A stretch of DNA of 64,000 nucleotides, taken from assembly GCF_028502605.1 (NCBI RefSeq), contig NC_079237.1, forward strand, positions 620,001 through 684,000. Direction: 5' to 3'. Origin of the DNA: Trichoderma breve. Taxonomy: Eukaryota; Ascomycota; Sordariomycetes; Hypocreales; Hypocreaceae. Shown here piece by piece: positions 34,347 to 45,733 of this stretch. How positions within the stretch are numbered: position 1 is the first letter of the stretch; each line of letters starts with the position of its first letter. The notes under the pieces are model-generated. The model made no database searches and was not told the origin of the DNA. It worked only from the letters and a program-made list of their open reading frames with translations. A program made the translations under genes and the position numbers.

Positions 34347-35868
34347 ATGGGGTCGCTAGCAAAGGCAACTGCTGAATCATCCGTTGACCGGTTGACGATA
34401 TTGTCGAAAGCAATTGATGAGAAGACGCGAATCTTGGCCAATAAATTGCGAGCAAAAGGCCTTGGAGCTCCTTCTTTCCAAGCAGATGGCCTTTCAGATT
34501 TCCCTCTCAACGAAGTAGATGATGAAGCCATCAAGGTTAGGCAAGAGATTATAGCGCTGACCAAAGAGCTTCATGATCTTGTCTTGGGTCCTCGCGAATG
34601 GCTAAAGACCATGGCCTGGGACGTAAGTTGCGATTCCCAGTACTTTGACTCATGAATATGCCAGAAACTTCTGGACATGGATTGGGAAGCTTTATTAACT
34701 GTTTCTTTTAGGCCGTCAGCTACATTCCTTTGCATGCGATATGCGAGTTCAAGATCGCAGAGGCCGTGCCATTGACAGGGTCAATCACGTATGAAGAACT
34801 CGCGGTTGAAGTACACCGTATAAGTGGCGCTACCATCATACCGTCAGATCTGCGGCGTCTGCTGCGCCTTGCTATCACCAATAACATGTTTCACGAGCCA
34901 AAGATTGGATCGGTTGCTCATAACCGGACATCTTTGCTTCTCTTGGATGATACAGCATTAGCCAACTGGGCAGCCTTTTTCACAATGGATATGATGGGTC
35001 CTGTGGCCAACACAGTTACAGCTATGAAGAAGTGGCCCGGATCCCAAGAGGCCAACGAGACGGTACGTAGAAAGACAGCGAGCAAAGTGAACACATGCTA
35101 ATCCAATGGTACTACAGGGAGTCAACATTACGTTTAACCATAATGACAGCTTTTTCGACCACTTACAGGCGGACGAGGCACTAGCGAGGCGGTATGCTAC
35201 AATGCTGCAGTCTCATGGTAGTCGAGAAGGATACGACATATCGTATACCGTTTCAGGGTATCCGTGGGCGAGGCTTGGTTCCTCAACTGTTGTCGATGTA
35301 AGTATTAGTTGTCTCTTTCTACTTCTCCAGAAACCCACTTGCTTACCCACGAAACTAGATGGGTGGGAGCGAAGGAGTTGTGTCATTTGCCGTGGCGGAA
35401 CAATTTCCCCAGCTGCGGTTCATTGTGCAAGATTTGGCCGGCATGCGTACACCTGAAGCCATAGACAAGATACCCAAGAATCTCACCGACCGGGTATCCC
35501 TGACCACGCACGACTTTTTCCAGCCTCAGACAGAAAGCGCAGATGCATACTTGTTTCGACACATCTTTCATGCGTTCTCGGACAAGTACGCCATTGATAT
35601 CCTTCGCGCGCTGGTTCCTGCTCTACGGCCAGGAGCTCGCGTCATCATTAACGATATTGTTTTGCCAGCTCCGGGCTTACTCTCACAGCTAGAGGAGAAG
35701 AGTATTCGGACGATGGATGTGCTGATGAAGGCTGTTTGTAATTCCCGGGAGCGGGAGGTGGATGACTGGAGGAGCCTGTTTGAGCAGGCGGATAAGCGGT
35801 TTCGATGGCAGGGCGCCTGGAAGTCGAGTGGCAAGCTGTGGTTTATAGAGAGTACATGGGAGCCCTAG
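34347..35868 (+). CDS. O-methyltransferase, SAM-dependent class I (caffeic-acid/sterigmatocystin OMT type)
   Basis: Four exons, 34347..34622, 34712..35062, 35118..35297 and 35359..35868, all joined in phase 0; introns 89, 55 and 61 nt. 438 residues. The N-terminal half is the winged-helix dimerization domain (FKIAEAVPLTGSITYEELA, LRRLLRLAITNNMF). The SAM site spans the last junction: SSTVVD-MGGSEGVVS (residues about 264-277), a GGSEG variant of the common GGGxG. QDLAGM follows, and then the catalytic region YLFRHIFHAFSDK, where His340 should act as the general base; the usual Asp after it (HDW) is Ala. RVIINDIVLP is the late conserved strand. Such enzymes methylate phenolic hydroxyls of secondary metabolites in the cytosol. 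Convergent with the thioesterase (194 nt), with an MFS gene next. Confidence 0.88.
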
Positions 35869-36062
35869 GTTCGTGTTGTGGAGCTGATAATTCTACACGT
35901 AGCATAGTCAGCCAGCATGTGGATGATGCTTGTGCGATTGTTTGAATAGATATTCTATGTCGTGTTCTGTATTAAATTCCGTTTCTAGGATAAAATGTAG
36001 TCTTCTGTACAAAAAGGGCCATTGAACAATAAAGAATTACCAACTTAATATACCCGCGCTCT

Positions 36063-37154
36063 TCACATCTTGTATGTAATTCCCGCCAACGGAGCCCTTT
36101 TGGCTGTGTTCTTTTCAGAGTTGACCAACATGGCCACATGATGACTCAAAGCAACCAAATCACCCGCTCTATCAAAGACAATAACCTCGACGTCAAACCG
36201 ACCGTTGTAAATCTGCTTCGCCGATGTTCGCACAAACAGCCACCGCTCGCCCTCCGCCGGCAACGCCTTTTTCACCTCTAGGTTCATAGCCAATGTAGGA
36301 TACCACAACGCAGTCTTGCGCGTGAATTCGCCTCCCGCAACGGGAGGATCGTCCTTGGATCGAGGACGGTGTAGCTCGGGGATGAAAGCCGCCGTGCAGT
36401 CGACGACGAAGCCGAGGGATGTAGCCTTCAATGGCTCGCCGTTGCTGGTACACATCCACAGGTCAAAAGAAGAGTCAGTTCCTGATTTCGCAAAAGCTGC
36501 GCGGTTGTAAAAGAAGCGAAGCTGCTGTACGGCCGTAACTCTCCGCTGAATCACAAGATCCAGGGCTCCCCATTCCGGATCCTTGTTGGCGAGCATCTTG
36601 TCAAAGTCAGCCGGCGGCGACAACCGAGGCTGCAGCGACCATCCCGTGGGCAGGCTGATGCCGTTTTCCGCGGCGATGCTCCTGTTTGTCAAATACGCGG
36701 CGACGACTCTCTCCGACTTTGGCGTTCCGGATTGCGAGCCCGTCGATATCCATGGCGCTTGGGATAGTGGATTGCCTTGGTAGAGCGTAATGTGCAGCAC
36801 GGAGATGGAGCGGCCTGGCTTTACTTCCTCGACGACGAGAACGGCTGGGCCGGAGATGGTGCGGTTGAGAAACTCCCAGTGGGCGGTGATTGTGTCTGTG
36901 AGGTTCTTGTGTGCGAGATATTCTTTTGCTACACGCAGGAAGACGGAGGCAACGTAGCCGCCATTGGGGACTGAGGTGATGGACGTGTTAGCTTTCATGT
37001 GATGGTAACGAATATGAGGGCATTGTATCATCATGTACTTACCGGCGCCTATGCAGAAGCTGGGCGAGAGATTGGCTGCAAATGTCCTTTCGTCAAGCCT
37101 TCGGATGGCGGTTTCTTCCTCCAGAGAGGCGGGAATCTTTGCCTCGGCAGTCAT
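36063..37154 (-). CDS. Thioesterase-like hotdog protein (4HBT_3, acyl-CoA thioesterase II-like)
   Basis: Exons complement(37043..37154) and complement(36063..36970), intron 72 nt (GTAAGT...CTCAG), 339 residues. The family signature FCIGAVPNGGYVASVFLRVAKEYL crosses the splice site, followed by TITAHWEFLNRTISGPAVLVVEEVKPGRSISVLHITLYQ, the first hotdog half. The second half contains SLGFVVDCTAAFIPELHR, WYPTLAMNLEVKKALP, WLFVRTSAKQIYNGRFDVEVIVFDRAGDLVALSHHVAML. The family hydrolyses acyl-thioesters. The real substrate is unknown, and in fungi many such genes sit near secondary metabolism genes. The ATG at 37154 (MTAEAKIP) is the first in-frame one. Confidence 0.82.
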   Translation of the reverse strand: MTAEAKIPASLEEETAIRRLDERTFAANLSPSFCIGAGKYMMIQCPHIRYHHMKANTSITSVPNGGYVASVFLRVAKEYLAHKNLTDTITAHWEFLNRTISGPAVLVVEEVKPGRSISVLHITLYQGNPLSQAPWISTGSQSGTPKSERVVAAYLTNRSIAAENGISLPTGWSLQPRLSPPADFDKMLANKDPEWGALDLVIQRRVTAVQQLRFFYNRAAFAKSGTDSSFDLWMCTSNGEPLKATSLGFVVDCTAAFIPELHRPRSKDDPPVAGGEFTRKTALWYPTLAMNLEVKKALPAEGERWLFVRTSAKQIYNGRFDVEVIVFDRAGDLVALSHHVAMLVNSEKNTAKRAPLAGITYKM

Positions 37155-37955
37155 GTCGCCGGTTCGTTTTATGATCGACTCAACCCTCAAGTTATGGATG
37201 AATGTAAGTTGTCAATTAATACCCGACGGCAGAATCACTTCCGATTTTCATCACTGATTGTCCCGTTGTGTTTCGGTGTAACCGTCACAGCCTTACCGAC
37301 ACCGACAAAGACAAAATTAATCACGAGTTTCCAGCTTTTGAATGCCCTCGCACCCCGTGCATATCGCCGGTCCGTTCCCGAACCGAGGCAACCCCACCCC
37401 CAGCGTTGGCGATAGTATCGGCTTGTTTACTAACCAGCTGAAACTGGAATATGCCTGTTTCGATGTAGATTGAATGCTGAGTGGCTTCTTTAGCGGCTTA
37501 GGAGTTTGTTTCCAGAAGGGGAAACGAACGGCTGTAGTGGATTCTGCTTGTAGATTGAATATTACATGTGCTAACGCTTTGATTTTGCGGGGAAATCCTG
37601 GTGAAATTGGGGTAAAAGAAAGGCCGACATAATTGATACCCGGGAATGCATCCAGCACATTAACACTCAATAAGGTTGAGGTACACATCTCAAACGCAAT
37701 TATACTATAATAATTCAGTTCTAGTTGTTTTTGAAGATAATCGTCGACCATAAACTGTCTTGCTTTAATTGCTGTCTATTACACCCTTTGCTCTTTATCC
37801 CGTAATTCCCTGCCAACGGAGTTCCAAATATCCACTGAACAAGGGTGCATGCCAAAATTATAATTATATGTTCACTTTCGAAGTGATTTATTATCTTCTA
37901 AATGTATTAGTTTGATACATACATGCGCGTCATGCTAACTCGCTGGTCTGCACTT
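37155..37955. other. Intergenic region
   Basis: Upstream DNA of the thioesterase gene, AT-rich from 37780 to 37920. No supported gene; the minus-strand frame at 37317-37751 shows no domain. Confidence 0.5.
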
Positions 37956-39631
37956 TTATGCTCTAGTCTCTTTGTTTGCTTGTGGTCTCTCATCGTCTAC
38001 TGGCGCAAACTTGGACATCTTTCTCAAAGTAACGCCATACTTCATAAACAAAAATGGCACCGGAATGGCAATGACCGCAACTCCTCCCAACAAAGACATT
38101 GCGGGCCCGACTCCCAAGTTATTAAACATTGGCGTGGCTGCCAGGGGAAATGAAGCAGCCAATGCGCTTCTTAGGAGTGTGTTGGCGGATGTCGCACTTG
38201 CGGCGTATAGGCGGTACGTGTCGACGAGGAAGTTGATGCATTGTTGGAAGATGATGTTGAAGCCGGCTCCGATAAATACAGCTGCCAATACGGGCACAAC
38301 CCCTGACACTCATGTTAACATAATCGGATGATGGAGTCTAGCAGCGTCACAAACTCACAGTGTATCTTTGGATTGGCCGTCCATCCAAACCAGAACAAGC
38401 CAATGGCAAAGACGATGCCACCGACCGCCATTGGAGCGCAACGGGCCTCTGGCACGGGCTTCCCTCCCGCAGCGTCGACGAGTCGTGCGTATCGTGGTTG
38501 ATTCGCCAGGTTGACGAGCATGGCACAGCCCACACCGGTCAAAAGTGCCAGGAATGGCAACGAGCTTGTTACCAGACCCCATCCCCGGTGTTGTGCAAAG
38601 ATAATGGGAAACACCTCCAAGGTCATGTACAGCAGGCCGTAGACAAAAGATGCGTATAACGCTATACACGTTACCATGGGCTCCGTAAATAACATGCGAA
38701 GAGGGCGAGAGAGATGCTTGGTAACGATGATTTTGGGCGAAAGCTTGGTCATTTCGTGAGGGTGATAGTATGCCTGGTTTCCAGTCTCCTTACGCAGGCG
38801 CTCTGCTTTTCTCTTTAACAGTACAGGGGCATAAGTCTCTGGCAAGAAGATTAAAATTATAGTGGTGACCGTAAATGTCCAGATGGCCTGGATGTACTGG
38901 GTCCAACGCCAGCCAAGGTGAGGATTTACCGTCAAGGATGCGCCGATAACAGGACCCTGGAAGCTTCAATGTTAAGGCGAGTTTGATCAGCGACACATTA
39001 CAGGGATGAATCATACCAGAGTAGGACCGCCGACAACAGCAAGGGCGTAAAACACCACTGCAGTGCCGCGAACTTTCGGGGGCCAGATGTCGCCCATAAT
39101 TGCTCCCACGTTGCTCACCGGCGACGAAGCAAACAGCCCAGCGAAATACCGTGTTATCAGAACCGACTGGATGTTTTGACTTGTTGCCGCGCCTATCGAG
39201 AATAATCCGACTGCCATCATTGGGAAAATTAAAGAAACTCGCCGACCCCATAGCTCCGAGATTGGCGCCCAGCAAAGCGGCCCAAACGCGAATCCCAGGC
39301 TAATCAGTATCGCGGTTAACTCATACAGTTTCTCTGAACGGATTTGGTGAGGGGCATTGACTAACATGTAAAGCGATATGCAGAGGACCGAAACCTCGTG
39401 GCCGATGTGAAAGACCTTCTGAAGCGTCGGTTCAGTGGGAGCCATTATGCTTGATCCCACACTGGCTGCCATGGCAATTAATCCCAATTGCAGGGTGATG
39501 AAAGCCCTGTACGGCGTGGACCAGTTGAATGGATTGGCCGGCTCATTTTCATCCCACTTGACCAGAATCGGGGTTGGGGTTGCTTCATCTTCTGCTGGCG
39601 AAGTGCTTTCTTCATGCAACAAGGTGGTCAT
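37956..39631 (-). CDS. MFS transporter, DHA1 polyamine/multidrug type
   Basis: Four exons, complement(39366..39631), (39017..39299), (38359..38956) and (37956..38302); introns 66, 60 and 56 nt; 497 residues. Lead-in VKWDENEPANPFNW precedes helix 1. After the first splice the text reads [24 protein letters not shown], the helix 2-3 motif A region. GAIMGDIWPP and GPVIGASL fit helices 4-5, and FLPETYAPVLL closes the first half. The last junction gives IHW-VVPVLAAVFIGAGFNIIFQ, which matches the IHWIVPI phrase in the other MFS gene of this window. Predicted proton-coupled exporter at the plasma membrane. Same strand as the thioesterase, about 0.8 kb upstream of it. The first intron (66 nt) has no in-frame stop and would add 22 residues if retained. 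Confidence 0.85.
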
Positions 39632-41113
39632 GAGTGATCTGTGTTGTTGGATAAAAGACGCGTCTTGGATAAGAAATAAGAGGCAACCAGCTCAGAGTTT
39701 CAATGTACTGTGTAGCCTAGAAGATTAAAAGAGAGTTTTAGAAGTAAAGCGAGAGGTGTGGCAAGCAGCATCTAAGAAGAGCTAGCTACAATCAATCGAA
39801 GATTTTCATACACTAAGAAAGGGTGTGTGTCAGATGAAACATGAATCTAGAAGTTATCCAGGGTGAATGAAACAAAAGAATCTTTTCCACAAGTTGTGGT
39901 AGAGAGATTGATAACTCTTCATATTTTTTCCATCCGCGTCTCTTTGCGGGACTACCCAACCGGCCGGAATGGATTTCCGACGCAGGGGCAAAAGCCGTGA
40001 CTGAGGACCTTTATAGCGTCATACGTTTTGTAGGGCACGGCAGTTTTGGTTCCGAGATATCCGCAGTAGCCGCTGGCTATTCGCAATAAGGATGTTGAGT
40101 TTACAAGATGTTACAAGACAAATTAACGTGTTCAGTGGTCAATTGTTGCTTTATTGCGATCTAAATAGAATTATAGTTGGAAAATCTCCAGCAGACATTT
40201 GAATTTGATTGTTAACTGCTCGCCTGTCGCGGCGTATTATAAGACTGATGTAGTGAGGCAACTGACAAATCTATGTGACTTGGTTTTCCTGTGTTGGCAG
40301 AGACAACAAAGTATAATGATCAGTCTCAATGAGATGCAATGGAATAGTAGCTGAATCAACAGCGTGATCGAGATATTCCCCCCTTAGATGTAACACTTTT
40401 AGATCGCTTTCTCATGACGATAGTAGCGAAATATCGAGATCTCAGCTACGGTATAGGGCTCTCTGTGTTGATGGTCACTGTAATTCTCCTAGAGAGAAGA
40501 ACAAAAAGTTAAACAAAGAGCCGGAAGTTTACGCTATTATTTTAAGGTTGGATGAGTATTTCCTTTTTATAATCACTTCATAACCCTTCTTTTTGGCCAT
40601 TGCAAAAGTGAAGCTTTTGCGGCTAATGCGGATATTGCGGAGCATAATCAACGCCCAGCCGGAACGCCCAGCCGGAAAGGTGGGTAAACGCCCCCCGAAG
40701 CCGTGAACCATCCCCGATCATAAGCAGATCAGATAAGCCAGAAGAGATTATCTACTCTAACCTGCTCATGGACCGTTGAAAGAAACGAACCATAATTGAA
40801 TCTGAAGCACTATACAAGATGAGACTGGAAAGCACGACAATTCTGAAGACAATTGGTCTTCTTTGGGGGGGATTGGTCTGTTGATGCAAATAGTTCTAAG
40901 ACATTCAACCGTTTCTGGCTAAATGATGAACGGAGACGACGAAAACCAATTGTCTGCACACCATCTGACACCATTAGTTTGATTGAAGATACCATCTATT
41001 CCTTGAAATCTGGGCTTCAAAGTACTGATCTACCTGGTATCTATCATGAACGGATAAGCAAAACAAAGTCTTAGACGTTTGATCCCCAATCTACCCATAA
41101 CCCAAGACCGCGC
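39632..41113. other. Intergenic region with a possible decayed small frame
   Basis: Mostly AT-leaning DNA. Around 40819-41074 two overlapping plus-strand frames meet at a run of seven G (40865-40871), which could be a broken small gene. Nothing else supported. Confidence 0.45.
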
Positions 41114-42390
41114 TCACTCAAACGTCACCCGAATCACCTGAATATGGTTATTGTTCGTATACGCAATCGTCAGCGTCTTGCCCGTCTCATCCAAAAACGG
41201 ATACGCAACCCCGGCATACACAAACCCGCCATCAATAGGCTCTGCTTCAAACACTTCTCGGTCTTCGCTCCACGGCCCTTCCAATTTCGCCGCCGTTCGC
41301 AATGCCACCTTTGGGCCATCTAGATAAAGCGTCAGCTCAGTCCCCTCACAAGCATATCTGTATACCACTTACTCAAATGGACATAGATATAACACTTGAA
41401 CCACTCGCTATACACAACCTGCCCCTGTCCAGCTCCCCACATCACCGCCGTCTCGGGATTATGCTCGTTCAACATCTCGCTCCGCCATCCCCTTTCTCTC
41501 CCCCACCAGTACTCATACTTCTCTAGGTCAAATACTTCTGTCGCCTTGACCCGAGTCTGGTATATATACTCCGTCGCCGGCCACTCTGTTATGGTCTTGG
41601 GTGGATGGCCCCATGCATAGATGTACTCGCTGTTGACGTCTCTGTAGGTAGCAATGTCGCCGTACTTGGCCGTCGTGGAGCAATCCCACCACCAGCCGTG
41701 TTCTCCAAGGCGCTTGGTGGTAGTGGGAACGCCGTCTATAACTTCTACACGGGCGATGCCAGCATGACGATAGTTTTCATGCTCGTTCTTGGGGTATACT
41801 TGTGTCAGTAGATACCAAACTGATCACATCAAACCCATCCGCTCTTCGTAACTCACAATCAAATAATAGACTGCTCCAACGCCTTCCCCATAGCCATCAA
41901 CCTCCACAAGACTCGTCCCCCCAAACCCAAACAAATTCGTCTCCCCCCACCGCTCCTCAAACGGCGTAAACTGCAACGGATGCGCCACCGGCTCGTCATC
42001 ATTCAGATGCACAAACCTAACCACCAGCGGATCATCCGTCAACACTGCCACCGAGTTCCGCACCATGCCGTGGAACCCTTCCGGATCCGGGTCCAAATCC
42101 GGGTCCGTCACCCCGGGGCTACACCACAGCGTGTCGCCGTACACGCCGAACCACTGGCCGCCGATGTGGCCCGCGAAGCCGAGGTCCCGGCGGACGGCCG
42201 TGTTGCTGGACTTCTGCTCGCCGAGATATTCGGTGGAGAAGCCGTGGATGGGGTTCTCGCCTGCTGGTTGGGTGTTGTCGATGCCGGACCAAGGTTTGGG
42301 CTGAGGAGGTTGGGGTTGTTCTTCGGGTTGAGTGGCATCGTCGCTCTTTTTCCCGGTTAGAGTCTGGAGTAGTTTCTTGAAGCCCGCCAT
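41114..42390 (-). CDS. DUF4185-like protein (predicted beta-propeller glycoside-hydrolase fold)
   Basis: Exons complement(41857..42390), (41373..41787) and (41114..41319) with introns of 69 and 53 nt; 384 residues. An N-terminal basic/Pro-rich 40 residues precedes the domain. Conserved-looking phrases are GGQWFGVYGDTLWCSPG, EHGWWWDCSTTAKYGDIATY, EYIYAWGHPP, YSEWFKCYIYVHL-NGPKVALRTA (across the junction) and AYPFLDETGKTLTIAYTNNN near the end. The repeating GDTLW and NNNxIQVIRV elements are what I associate with DUF4185, a five-bladed-propeller-like family of unproven activity. No signal peptide. The first intron uses an AAG acceptor, chosen because it keeps frame and lies at normal distance from a CTGAC branch site. 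The function is not established. Confidence 0.65.
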
Positions 42391-42927
42391 GGTGGTGTTG
42401 AGAGTTGTAAATATATGGTGTCCGGGGCAAATACGCAATCGAAATATGAAAAGGAGTGGGAAGTAAAGTATCCCCAAACTAAAACGACTTTGCTGAAGTA
42501 TCAATCATCTATAACCGAAATCAAGGTGATTGATAGGCCTTATAAGAACATTGAGCTCCGTAACGGCCATGCTTCCCCACACCGGCGACGTCATCAGCCG
42601 TCTGATCTAGGAACCGGAATATTCTGGCATGTGAAGTGGAGGCTGGCGGAACGGCTTCTAGTGTCCGGTCAAATAGCGATCCATCGCGGAAGCTTCCGGA
42701 CGGCTAGCGTCTCATGTGGTATAAACAGGGGATTCATTCTTAGCAATATTCAAAATTCTCTATTTTTGGGGGGTATCTATCAAAGACTGCTATGCTCCGC
42801 GCATGTTAATGCTAATGGTAATGATAATGAGGACCAAATCCTGCTTTTTAAACAACAGCCTTCTCCAACAGTCGTAAACATCGTCTCATGTCGTCCAGCA
42901 AAGGATATCAACAGGAATAGCGTGACC
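42391..42927. other. Short intergenic region
   Basis: Upstream DNA of the DUF4185-like gene and 3' flank of dug2. No feature seen. Confidence 0.5.
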
Positions 42928-45733
42928 TTAGAGCCGAACAAACACCTTTCCGAAAATCTCCCTCGCCTTGACTAGGTTGATAAGACTCATTCGCTCATTA
43001 TCCAAATGTGCCGAGTCGCTGGCACGTCCGCAAGGCAAGTGGGCTGCCGGCGCTCCGAATTCCTTTTCGAGGAAGCGGATGGCTGGGATGGAACCACCTT
43101 CACGAATGTACAGCGGCTTCTTTGGCTTGCACATGGAGGTGCACGTAGAGGGATCGGGCGACTCCTGGTGAGGTGCCTTGCTGTCACCGTTTTCGCCTTG
43201 ACTCGGCTTTTGGGCGACTCCTTGGCGTGGCTCAAAGCGTTCAGGCCAAGCCTCCACGATCGCATCACACAAGGTGCGGAAAATATCGTTGGTCGGGTCA
43301 CCTAGCCACGGCTCGGCTTTGTTGTCAATGCAAATCTTCATTCGATTCTCTGACTCGAGACCTGCAAATTCTCGTTGTAGGAAGCTTGTAAGAGCCGTCG
43401 CCACTACATCCACTTCTTGCCCTGGCACCAGTCGCATGCTGATATGCGCATTGGCATGGCTGCTGACTAGACTGCCATCCGGCCCGGAGACGTTGTACCG
43501 ATGAATTGTCAAGTTTGGTTCCCGCCATCTCGCCAAGAGTGATCTCTTGATATCTGCCTCTGAGACAGCCTCTGTGCTGCGGCGCAGCAGGATGGAAGCA
43601 ATGTCATCGTAGCGAGCCTCTTCCTCCTTTGTCACTGGTGGAATACCGTCATAAAAGCCCGGGATCAAGACTCGATTGCCGCGGCCCTTTAGTCTTGACA
43701 GGACTGTTGTGAGGTCTGAAAGGGGCTCGTCATTCATATGGGAACCATCGACACCAGAGTGTGAATCGGGGCGCGATGAATCAACGCAGACGGTAGCGTG
43801 AAGGACGCCGCGCAGTCCATACGTCAGACATGGAACCTCGTCATCTAGCCAGTAACTGTTGGCCAGCAGGATGTAGTCCACGGGTCCAACACGCTCCTTG
43901 TTCATCTGGATGACTTTTTCGAATCCCCTCGACCCGCATTCCTCTTCTCCTTCAATCAAGAAGATGACGTCGTTTTCCAGCTTCTGCGCCTGCATCAGAT
44001 CCGTTACGGCGAACAGTGCGGCGAGAATAGGGCCTTTGTTGTCGCTGATACCGCGTCCATAGAGAAATCCATTAGTTCCGTGGACGGTAAAGGGATCAGT
44101 TGCCCATTTACTCTTGTCGTTATCAGCTGACACCACATCATAATGCCCATAAAACAGAATTCGCTTCCGTTTGTCGACAGCCTCCTTCTTCCCGGAAAAC
44201 TTTGCTAATACGACAGGATTGTGCGACTCTCCCGTGCTGAGCATTTCAACATATCCGCCCATGCGCTTAAATAGTGCGCCGAGATATGTGGCGCCTTTGC
44301 GACAGTCTTCTGCAAATTCGGGCCGGGACGAGACGGTCTTGTACGAGACAAACTCCGTCAGGGCGGAGAGAAGGACGTCGTCTTCGGCTTGGCTCTTGGA
44401 ACTTGACTGGGCATCCGCTTCATCCTTGATATTCCATACACAGATATCATTGTCGTTGGCTCCCGTGATGTAATAGCGTTCGTTCTTGTAGGTTGAGCAA
44501 GCAGATGCTAAGATTTTGCTTTTTTCTTTGCCGTTGTGCGCTTTCCACTGATGGAGACACTTGTATTTTTCGGTAACATTCCTTGAGACATGCTGGTAAT
44601 TTCCATAATGCGCTGTGCTGAATTTCTGTAGAGCATGTTGTCAGTGGATGTTTTGGAGAAGGGGAGATCCAAATGGAGGGGTTTGATGTAACAAGAAAGG
44701 AACTCACATTGGCCCAACCGTCCGCAGAAGTAGTCCAAAGGTATCCCCAGCCCATCTGCAGTGACATGATGTCGTGGTTCTGCGCCTTTATCACCCTCAG
44801 TCTCTGCGCAGTGTCCAGATCCCAGAGCTCTACGATGCCGTCAAGCTTGCCAGCATATAAAAAGGAGCCATCCAGTGCCAGAGACAGCACCGACTCGCCA
44901 TCATCAGAACCAAGGGACATAATCTCTCGAATACCGCTGCGCTGGGGATCGTCCACGTCGCTTCTGCCGGGTTCACCAAGGCACCAAAGCTTGATTGTGC
45001 CATCTCCACCACCCGAGATCAGCACCTCTTCCTCGGGGCCAGCCTCCACAGTAGGTCCCTTTGCAATGAGCATGCAGTATACGTATCCGTAGTGCGCGAA
45101 CTTGCGAACCGCACCGCTGTCGATTTCTAGGGTACATTTGGCTTGGGGAATCAGGCCCCATTTATCCTCGCTCCGTCTCGGGGTGCTTGTTCCGCCAATG
45201 GCCTTGGAGTCAAAGAACCGATGGCTTCTTCGATCGGGATGTCGCTGGGAGTCAGGAGTCGACTTTGTTGTCGGATCGCTCAGACTGACCCATTGGATCG
45301 TCATGTTCTGCGCACCAATGTATAGTGTGTCGTGTTGTGGGCTGTATGCCGTCGAGAAAATGTCACCAACATCGTGGTTGCCGTAGATTTCGTAGAGGCG
45401 ACGGAGGGATTTGGGGCACCACACATTGATGATGGGATCGCAAGCACTCGAGAACAAGTAGTTGCCGTCGGGTGAGAGAGACAGCGACATGACACTCCGC
45501 TTATGCGCCTGGATTTGCTGGACCTGGTGAAAGGTAGACAACGACCAGACGACAATCTCGCCATCTTGCGTTCCAGCATAGATTGAGTCGTGTTCGGGGC
45601 TGACGGCGAGAGCAAGCACGCTGCTGTTGTGCTTGAGGCTGTGAAGCAGCTCTGGCGGTGATTCCGGGCATTCGGAGGCTTCAAGCGTCGGCAGAACTGC
45701 CATGGCGGCCGGATCGGCCATGAGGGAAGGCAT
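42928..45733 (-). CDS. dug2: Dug2-like WD40/M20 peptidase, glutathione degradation
   Basis: Exons complement(44708..45733) and complement(42928..44625), intron 82 nt (GTGAGT...CTACAG), 907 residues. Residues 1-430 form a WD40 propeller (VLALAVSPEHDSIYAGTQDGEIVVWS, LFSSACDPIINVWC, LISGGGDGTIKLWC, YITGANDNDICVWN). The M20 peptidase domain follows, with zinc ligands in LFYGHYDVVSAD (His about 503), YGRGISDNKGP (Asp about 538) and the catalytic EGEEECGSRG (about 565). The lid domain and SVPAIRFL-like GGSIPAIRFLEKEF end are present. A propeller fused to M20 is the hallmark of Dug2, which with the amidotransferase Dug3 hydrolyses glutathione in the cytosol outside the gamma-glutamyl cycle. Dug1 and Dug3 are not in the window. 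Length fits the family. Confidence 0.88.
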
